A stretch of DNA of 64,000 nt, taken from NCBI RefSeq assembly GCF_040253615.1, contig NZ_JBEJGY010000004.1, positions 2,976,001-3,040,000 on the forward strand. Direction: 5' to 3'. The notes beneath the pieces were generated by a model. That model was given only the letters and a program-made list of their open reading frames with translations. It had not been told where the DNA came from and did no database searches. Positions 58,374 through 64,000 of this stretch are shown here, one piece after another. Position 1 is the first letter of the stretch. The number at the start of each line of letters is the position of its first letter. The position numbers and the translations under genes were made by a program. The stretch comes from Streptomyces sp. Edi4 (GTDB lineage Bacteria > Actinomycetota > Actinomycetes > Streptomycetales > Streptomycetaceae).

Positions 58374-59702
58374 GTGAATGCTGCGGACCTCGGTCTGCCG
58401 GTGGACGTGCCGTCGACCGCGCTCTTCACCGATCAGTACGAGTTCACGATGCTCCAGGCCGCCCTGAAGGCCGGCACGGCCGAGCGGCGCTCGGTCTTCG
58501 AGGTCTTCACCCGCCGCCTGCCCGAGGGCCGCCGCTACGGCGTGGTGGGCGGCACCGGGCGCGTCCTGGACGCGGTGGAGAACTTCCGCTTCGACGCGGG
58601 CGTCCTCGGCTTCCTGCGCGAGCGGAACATCGTGGACGAGCCCACCTTGCGCTGGCTCTCCGCCTACCGCTTCAGCGGCGACATCTGGGGCTACCCCGAG
58701 GGCGAGGTCTACTTCCCCGGCTCACCGATCCTGCGCGTCGAGGGCTCCTTCGCCGAGTGCGTGCTCCTGGAGACGGTGATCCTCTCGATCCTCAACCACG
58801 ACTCCGCGATCGCCGCCGCCGCCTCCCGGATGTCGTCGGCGGCCGGCGGGCGCCCCCTGATCGAGATGGGCGCGCGCCGCACCCACGAGCTGTCCGCCGT
58901 CGCCTCCGCTCGCGCCGCCTACGTCGGCGGTTTCAGCACCACATCCGACCTCGCGGCCGGCTTCCGCTACGGCATCCCCACCGTCGGCACCAGCGCCCAC
59001 GCCTTCACGCTGCTGCACGACAGCGAGCGGGACGCCTTCCGGGCCCAGGTCGACTCGCTGGGCCGGGGCACCACGTTGCTGGTGGACACCTACGACGTCG
59101 CCGAGGCGGTCCGCGCCGCCGTCGAGATCGCCGGGCCCGAGCTCGGCGCGGTCCGCATCGACTCCGGCGACCTGCTCCTGGTCGCCCACCGGGTGCGCCA
59201 GCAGCTGGACGAGCTCGGCGCCACCGCCACCAGGATCGTGGTCACCTCCGACCTCGACGAGTACGCCATCGCCTCGCTGGCCGCGGCCCCCGTGGACGCC
59301 TACGGGGTGGGCACCCAGCTGGTCACCGGCTCGGGGCACCCGACGTGCTCGATGGTCTACAAACTGGTCGCCCGCGCCCAGTCCGCCGACCCCAGGGCCC
59401 CGCTGGTCCCGGTCGCCAAGAAGTCGCTCGGCGCGAAGTCCTCGCTGGGCGGCCGCAAGTGGGCCGCGCGCCGCCCGGACGCGTACGGGATCGCCGAGGC
59501 CGAGGTCGTGGGCACCGGGGCGGTGCCGGCCGCGCTCGGTGAGCGTCAGCTCCTGGTCGAGCTGGTCAAGGGCGGCACGGTCGTGGCCCGCGAACCGTTG
59601 GACGCCGCCCGCGCGCGGCACATCGAGGCGCTGGCCGCGCTGCCGATGTCCGCGAGCCAGCTCTCGCGCGGCGAACCGGTCATCCCGACCGAGTACGTCT
59701 GA
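58374..59702 (+). CDS. pncB: Nicotinate phosphoribosyltransferase
   Basis: A 442-residue NAPRTase: ALFTDQYEFTMLQAALKAGT, VFEVFTRRLPEGRRYGVVGG, EMGARRTHE, VGTSAHAF, VRIDSGDLL. It converts nicotinate and PRPP to NaMN in NAD salvage. GTG 58374 with GAGGTAG in front is the start. pncA follows 179 bp later. Just after the stop a 10-bp unit (TCTGAGGACG) repeats three times. Confidence 0.95.
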   Translation: MNAADLGLPVDVPSTALFTDQYEFTMLQAALKAGTAERRSVFEVFTRRLPEGRRYGVVGGTGRVLDAVENFRFDAGVLGFLRERNIVDEPTLRWLSAYRFSGDIWGYPEGEVYFPGSPILRVEGSFAECVLLETVILSILNHDSAIAAAASRMSSAAGGRPLIEMGARRTHELSAVASARAAYVGGFSTTSDLAAGFRYGIPTVGTSAHAFTLLHDSERDAFRAQVDSLGRGTTLLVDTYDVAEAVRAAVEIAGPELGAVRIDSGDLLLVAHRVRQQLDELGATATRIVVTSDLDEYAIASLAAAPVDAYGVGTQLVTGSGHPTCSMVYKLVARAQSADPRAPLVPVAKKSLGAKSSLGGRKWAARRPDAYGIAEAEVVGTGAVPAALGERQLLVELVKGGTVVAREPLDAARARHIEALAALPMSASQLSRGEPVIPTEYV

Positions 59703-59881
59703 GGACGTCTGAGGACATCTGAGGACGTCTGAGCCGGGCCCCGGGCGCGGCCTCGGCGTGCGGCCGGGCCGCCCGGCGGGTTTTCCGCCCCCGTTTGCCC
59801 CCTGCCGCACGCGGATCGAAGTCTCTACGCTCGAAGCACAGCCCTCCCCCACCCGGGCCCGCAGACCGAAGGACAGCCGAC

Positions 59882-60469
59882 ATGCACCGCGCTTTGATCG
59901 TCGTGGACGTCCAGAACGACTTCTGTGAGGGCGGCTCCCTCGCGGTCGCGGGCGGCTCGGACGTCGCCGCAGCGATCACCGAGCTCGTGGGCGAGGCGGC
60001 CGGATCCGCCTACCGCCACGTGGTGGCCACCCGCGACCACCACATCGACCCGGGCGCGCACTTCTCGGACACGCCCGACTTCGAGCACTCCTGGCCGGTG
60101 CACTGCGTCGCCGGGACCGAGGGCGTGGGCTTCCACCCCAATTTCGCCCCCGCCGTCGCCTGCGGGGCCATCGACGCGGTCTTCGACAAGGGCGCCTACG
60201 CCGCCGCGTACAGCGGCTTCGAGGGGCTTGACGAGAACGGTCTCTCGCTGGCGGACTGGCTGCGCGAGCGGCAGGTGGGCGAGGTCGACGTGGTGGGCAT
60301 CGCCACCGACCACTGCGTGCGGGCCACCGCGCTCGACGCGGTGCGCGCCGGGTTCGTCACCCATGTCCTGCTCGACCTGACGGCGGGGGTGGCCCCGGGC
60401 ACCACGTCGGCGGCCCTGGAGGAGATGCGGGCGGCAGGCGTGGACCTGTCGGGCAAACCCGTGGTCTAG
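59882..60469 (+). CDS. pncA: Nicotinamidase
   Basis: A 195-residue isochorismatase-fold enzyme: ALIVVDVQNDFCEGGSL (catalytic Asp9), TRDHHIDPGAHF metal-site block, DKGAYAAAYSGFEG (Lys103) and GIATDHCVRATALDA (nucleophile Cys145). It makes nicotinate from nicotinamide and so feeds PncB. The start is the ATG at 59882. The next gene is convergent. Confidence 0.95.
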   Translation: MHRALIVVDVQNDFCEGGSLAVAGGSDVAAAITELVGEAAGSAYRHVVATRDHHIDPGAHFSDTPDFEHSWPVHCVAGTEGVGFHPNFAPAVACGAIDAVFDKGAYAAAYSGFEGLDENGLSLADWLRERQVGEVDVVGIATDHCVRATALDAVRAGFVTHVLLDLTAGVAPGTTSAALEEMRAAGVDLSGKPVV

Positions 60470-60491
60470 CCGGGGTCCGGGGCGCGCGGCG

Positions 60492-60791
60492 CTATCGCAG
60501 GAGCGCCCGTATCGGGTGCCACAGCTCCTCGGTGGTCTCCGGGGCCGTGCGCCACAGCAGGCCGTCCGGATGGTGCAGGACGGCCGTGATCTCGTCCAGG
60601 GTGGGCGGCTCGGTCTGGCCGCGCAGGTACACCGCCCGCAGGCCGAGGTTGCGGAGCCTGGTCAGGGCCCGCGCCCGGTTGACGGCGTGCACCAGGACGC
60701 GCACGTCACTGCCCGGCGCCGCCGGGTTCGGCAGGGTCAGCGCGACGACCACGCTGCCCCCTGGCAACTTGCAATATCCTCCGCCGGGCAT
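60492..60791 (-). CDS. Conserved hypothetical 99-residue protein
   Basis: A soluble alpha/beta protein (GSVVVALTLPNPAAPGSDVR, RALTRLRNLGLRAVYLRGQT, LDEITAVLHHPDGLLWRTA). I believe similar proteins occur at this site in other Streptomyces; no function is known. It is convergent with pncA, only 22 bp apart. The ATG is at 60789-60791. Confidence 0.7.
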   Translation of the reverse strand: MPGGGYCKLPGGSVVVALTLPNPAAPGSDVRVLVHAVNRARALTRLRNLGLRAVYLRGQTEPPTLDEITAVLHHPDGLLWRTAPETTEELWHPIRALLR

Positions 60792-60865
60792 GCCGGACCA
60801 CTCCCCCTGCGGGACGACGCGTTGGACCCGCTGTCAATAAGGACTCGTAGAACGCACCTAAACAC

Positions 60866-60901
60866 GATCGGCCGCCGCCCGCTAGAGGGCGACGGCCGAT
60901 C
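60866..60901. terminator. Hairpin terminator of the M6 peptidase gene
   Basis: GATCGGCCGCCGCCC (60866-60880) pairs with GGGCGACGGCCGATC (60887-60901) over 14 of 15 positions. Confidence 0.85.
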
Positions 60902-60926
60902 ATGATTTGACCTGCTGTTTTGCTGA

Positions 60927-63317
60927 TTACTTGGGTGAGGTGCCGACCTTCACCGTGATCGTCTGGCCGCTCCGCGGCTGGTCGACGATCGAGATCCGCG
61001 TCCTGGTGTCAGGAACCTTGACGCTTCCGGTCGGGTTCTCGGCGTACCAGTACGTGCCCTGGTGGTCGTCGAAGACAGGCACGCCCGCCTGCGACTTGAT
61101 CTTGGTCGCCACGTCCGCGTTGTGCAGCGTGAAGGCGTCCGTCCGGTACTGGCTGAACGGCGCGTCGAACGGCTGGATCTTGTTGCGGATCATCGTGCCG
61201 TCGGCCCACTTGAGCGGCTTGGCGTGCGCGTCGATCGGCAGGATCAGGCCCTGGCCGGGGTGGGCCGAGACGTTGTTGTCCTTCTGGGAGGTGTCCCAGA
61301 GCCAGATGAGCAGACCCTTCTGGTACGGGTAGTGCTCGACCCAGCTCGGCCGGGTTTTGGAGAAGCCGAAGTTGTACGGGCCGACCTTGAGGGTCGTGTC
61401 GTACGAGACGTACTGGCGGTTCTCCGCGAGGTAGTACTGCGGGTAGTCGTTGGTGAAGGACTGCCCGATGCGGGTGAAGTTCTTCGCCGCCCAGCCGTTG
61501 TCGCCGCCCTCGGCGCCGTCGGTGACCACGGCGGTGCCGTCGGCGGTGACGGTGATCGCGTCGGCGGTGAAGCCCTTGCCGCCCGCGCCGCCGTCCGTCT
61601 GGTAGCGGAAGCGGAGCTGGATGTTCTTGCCGGCGAACTGGTCGAGCGGGTACGACAGCTTCTTGTACGCGCCCGACGCGTCGGTCAGGGCCGGCTTGTC
61701 GCTGGAGTCGCGCGTGATGGCCTTGCCGTCGGCGGTGCCGTCGATCGCGTTCCAGCTGGCGCCGTTGTCCGTGGAGACCTCGGTGTAGAGGAAGTCGTAG
61801 TCCTTCTCGATGTCCCACCAGCCCGAAAGGTCCAGGGACGCCTTGGACTTGCCGGTCAGGTCGACCGAACGGGTCAGGGTGTTGTTGAGGTTGTCACCCA
61901 TCCCGCTCCACCACTGCTTGGTGCCCTCGACGGGCTTGACGACGGTGGTGGTGACTTCCTTCTTGGGCAACTCGACGACGAGCGCCTGGTTGTCCTTGGT
62001 GTTGTACTCCGAGACGCCCAGCTTGGCGGTGACCTTCGAACCCGCCTTCACCGAGGCGTAGTCGAGCCAGCCCAGCTGGAGCTTGTCCCACGCGGTCATG
62101 TCGCCGGGCAGGTTTCCGATGGAGTCCTTGCCGGTGCCGAGCCAGGAGCCCGCCGACATCAGGGACCAGAAACCGACCGAGTTCTCGGCGGTGTTGGTGG
62201 TGTCGTAGAGGTCCGGCAGACCGAGGTCGTGGCCGTACTCGTGCGCGAAGACACCGAGACCGCCGTTCTCCGGCTGCATCGTGTAGTCGCCGACCCACAT
62301 CCCGGTGTCGCCGATCTGGGTGCCGCCGGCCTTGTTGTAGGAGGGGCCGGTCTTGCCCGCGTCGGTGCCGTAGGCGTACCAGCGGTGCGCCCACAGGGCG
62401 TTGGTGCCCTGGGCGCCGCCGCCCGCCGACTCGTCCTCGCCGGCGTGCACGATCTGGAAGTGGTCGATGTAGCCGTCGGGCTCGTTGAAGTTGCCGTTGT
62501 TGTTGTAGTCGTTGCGGTCCCACTGGTCGTACTGCCCCAGGGTGGCCTTGATCTGCGCGTCCGTCTGGCCCTTGGCCTTCTGGTCGGCGACCCAGGCGTT
62601 GACGCCGTCGCGGACGGTGTCCCAGACGTTGGCGCAGTTGGTCTGGCCGCAGTAGTTGGAGCCGTAACGGGCCTCGTTGTACGGGATCTTGACCCAGTCG
62701 GTGACCTGGCCGTCGACCGAGTAGCGGCCCGATGACGTCTTCTCGTAGTACGTCTTGAGCGAGTTGACGTTCTTGCCCGTACCGAAGTACAGGTCCTGGT
62801 AGTGCTTCTGGTTGTAATCCGCCTGCCAGGCCGTGGAGTTGTCCTTGGCCCGGTCAGGCTGGGCTATCTGGTTGTGCGCCGGGCCGGGGGTGCCCCCGTA
62901 CTTGGGCTGCGGCGGCTTGGGACCGTCGGGACCGTCCGGGTCGTACATGGTGGTGTTGTCGACCTTGTCGCCGAACTCCACCAGGATCGTGAAGATCTTG
63001 TCGGTCTTCTCGCGGCCGAGCTCGACGTACTTCTTGTCGCTGAGCTTCACGACGTCGGAGCCGCCGCGCTTCTCCACCTGCTTCTTGCCGGAGATGACCT
63101 GCTCTAGCGCCGCCTGGCGCTGCTGCGCCTGCTGGTCACTGAACGGGCCCTTGAGGTTGTGCTCCTGGCCGCTGGCCCTCGACGGGTCCTGGCGCTGTAC
63201 GGCCGCCGGAGCCTTCGAGTCGGCCTGGGCCGTGGCGAATGCCGACCCCGTTGCGCCGACCGTGGCTATGGCCACGAGCACGGCGGCGGCTCTTGCCGCC
63301 CTCCTGCTGCTGGTCAC
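60927..63317 (-). CDS. Secreted immune-inhibitor-A-type metallopeptidase (M6)
   Basis: A 796-residue exported peptidase. There is a signal peptide of about 32 residues, then a propeptide and the M6 catalytic domain with FAHEYGHDLGLPD (His359, Glu360, His363, Asp369). A C-terminal beta-rich region has the VAGGRACL-like domains typical of InhA. It degrades extracellular proteins and uses zinc. GTG 63317 is the start. The family acts in virulence in Bacillus but is a common secreted protease in Streptomyces. Confidence 0.93.
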   Translation of the reverse strand: MTSSRRAARAAAVLVAIATVGATGSAFATAQADSKAPAAVQRQDPSRASGQEHNLKGPFSDQQAQQRQAALEQVISGKKQVEKRGGSDVVKLSDKKYVELGREKTDKIFTILVEFGDKVDNTTMYDPDGPDGPKPPQPKYGGTPGPAHNQIAQPDRAKDNSTAWQADYNQKHYQDLYFGTGKNVNSLKTYYEKTSSGRYSVDGQVTDWVKIPYNEARYGSNYCGQTNCANVWDTVRDGVNAWVADQKAKGQTDAQIKATLGQYDQWDRNDYNNNGNFNEPDGYIDHFQIVHAGEDESAGGGAQGTNALWAHRWYAYGTDAGKTGPSYNKAGGTQIGDTGMWVGDYTMQPENGGLGVFAHEYGHDLGLPDLYDTTNTAENSVGFWSLMSAGSWLGTGKDSIGNLPGDMTAWDKLQLGWLDYASVKAGSKVTAKLGVSEYNTKDNQALVVELPKKEVTTTVVKPVEGTKQWWSGMGDNLNNTLTRSVDLTGKSKASLDLSGWWDIEKDYDFLYTEVSTDNGASWNAIDGTADGKAITRDSSDKPALTDASGAYKKLSYPLDQFAGKNIQLRFRYQTDGGAGGKGFTADAITVTADGTAVVTDGAEGGDNGWAAKNFTRIGQSFTNDYPQYYLAENRQYVSYDTTLKVGPYNFGFSKTRPSWVEHYPYQKGLLIWLWDTSQKDNNVSAHPGQGLILPIDAHAKPLKWADGTMIRNKIQPFDAPFSQYRTDAFTLHNADVATKIKSQAGVPVFDDHQGTYWYAENPTGSVKVPDTRTRISIVDQPRSGQTITVKVGTSPK

Positions 63318-63436
63318 TTGACGATTTCCTCCCCCGCGGCCGGCAGGAACCCGGGGGTGAGGAGCTGGTTCCGGTGCACGACACGCGTCTCAAGTGACGA
63401 CATTGGACCGGAGTTACCAAAGAAAAGACAGATCTT

Positions 63437-63466
63437 GACTTGTTCGTGCCAAGTACATTATGTAGA
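63437..63466 (+). promoter_or_regulatory. Rightward sigma-70-like promoter in the 63,318-63,740 gap
   Basis: TTGACT (63437-63442) and TATGTA (63461-63466) are spaced 18 bp. CGTGCC (63447-63452) and GGCACG (63470-63475) form an inverted repeat over the -10. The nearest rightward gene is the partial one at 63,741. No other gene lies in this 423-bp gap. Confidence 0.5.
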
Positions 63467-63740
63467 AGGCACGTTCCGCTATCCGAACGTGACAGGTGTG
63501 CTAACAGACCGGGACAACAGGTGCACGCGTCTCGCCATCCGGACCGGGGCGCATCCCGGAATGACTCCATGCGCCCCCCGTGCACCGGCACTGTGGGTTA
63601 GGTCATGCTTACCAACAGTTCCGCTCGGGCATGGACCGTCGTAGAGTCGCTAGGCAGTGCGATCCGGTGGCCCGGGGCCGCCGGTCGAAGAACGGTCTTG
63701 AGGCTCACCCCCTATCCGAACCATGAGGACGGATAACGCC

Positions 63741-64000
63741 ATGCCGCGTCCCACTGCCGCACAGCTCTCCTACGGTTCGGCCACCGTCGTCTTCTCGACC
63801 GTCGCCATGCTGCTGCTCTCGCGCACCGAGTCGGGCGTCGGAGTCGCGGTCATCGTGCTCGCCGCGCTGCTGCTCGGACTGCTCGTCGCCGTGACGGTCC
63901 CCATGCCGCTGCCCCGGCGCGCACGCGCGAACGGCCGCACGGCGCCGGCCAGTACAGCGCCGGTCGACCGTGCGGCCGTCCAGGAGACTTCCGCGACGAC
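63741..64000 (+). CDS. Small membrane protein, 3' end outside window
   Basis: The 86 codons visible encode two membrane segments (SATVVFSTVAMLLLS and GVAVIVLAALLLGLLVAVTV) and the beginning of an Arg/Ala/Thr-rich tail. I do not recognise a family. GAGGACGG precedes the ATG at 63741; an in-frame ATG at 63723 is an alternative. Confidence 0.6.
   Translation, partial: MPRPTAAQLSYGSATVVFSTVAMLLLSRTESGVGVAVIVLAALLLGLLVAVTVPMPLPRRARANGRTAPASTAPVDRAAVQETSAT

Overview
The window is high-GC actinobacterial chromosome, almost certainly Streptomyces. The signs are very GC-rich third codon positions, GTG starts, DasR-type operators in front of GlcNAc PTS genes, a DUF397/XRE/anti-sigma-ATPase trio, a class E sortase, the CysO-CysM-Mec cysteine route and the interspersed GC-rich repeat seen in many Streptomyces genomes. 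The order rdgB, rph, nagF, nagE1, nagE2, MBL hydrolase, cysM, cysO matches what I recall of the S. coelicolor core region around rph; that synteny is from memory and was not checked.

Layout. 1-4.9 kb: end of a YidC-like insertase, a DUF6412 membrane protein, a sortase-DUF3311-SSS symporter operon and a SEC-C protein. 4.9-9.8 kb: a defence and regulation island with Vsr, a C5 DNA methyltransferase and an HNH nuclease (probable restriction-modification), then an anti-sigma-like ATPase, an XRE/DUF5753 regulator and DUF397. 9.8-13.7 kb: DUF445 and DUF1707 proteins and the 3' part of an ABC-2 ATPase gene.

13,745-34,185: a 20.4-kb integrated element. It is bounded by attL and attR of a large serine integrase and splits the ABC ATPase gene. 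Removing it rejoins 34,473-34,184 to 13,744-13,030 into an in-frame 334-residue ATPase. The element carries the integrase, a secreted propeller-SGNH hydrolase, ParA with a ribbon-helix-helix partner, a Doc toxin-antitoxin pair, a VirD4/TraG-like ATPase with a replication-relaxation family protein, several very small membrane proteins, a pair of degenerate resolvase-domain proteins in operon with an anti-sigma-like ATPase, an XRE-TPR regulator and a formyl-THF cyclo-ligase-like protein. Its left half is visibly AT-richer than the chromosome and contains TTA codons. It also has its own regulatory DNA: an intergenic 9-bp motif ACAGGGGTG (five exact copies), an array of CTCTAGAG boxes beside parA, and a promoter/terminator-bounded RNA closed by an 18-bp stem. 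I see no TraB/FtsK-type transferase, no classical relaxase and no full type IV secretion set.

34.2-43.2 kb: the rest of the ABC-2 operon (5' ATPase fragment and two permeases), a class A penicillin-binding protein with a Gly/Gln-rich tail, a lipoprotein gene with an in-frame stop, a guanidinium exporter behind a guanidine-III riboswitch, a GroES-like protein, a peroxiredoxin, two tandem HNH paralogues and tRNA-Leu. 43.2-64 kb: rdgB, rph, the DasR-controlled GlcNAc PTS, an MBL hydrolase, a membrane-anchored PemK-like protein, cysM-cysO behind a leader peptide, a cobalamin-riboswitch BtuFCD-type importer, the JAMM protease Mec, an amino acid permease, clpS-DUF2017, the pncB-pncA NAD-salvage genes, a secreted M6 peptidase and a partial membrane protein.
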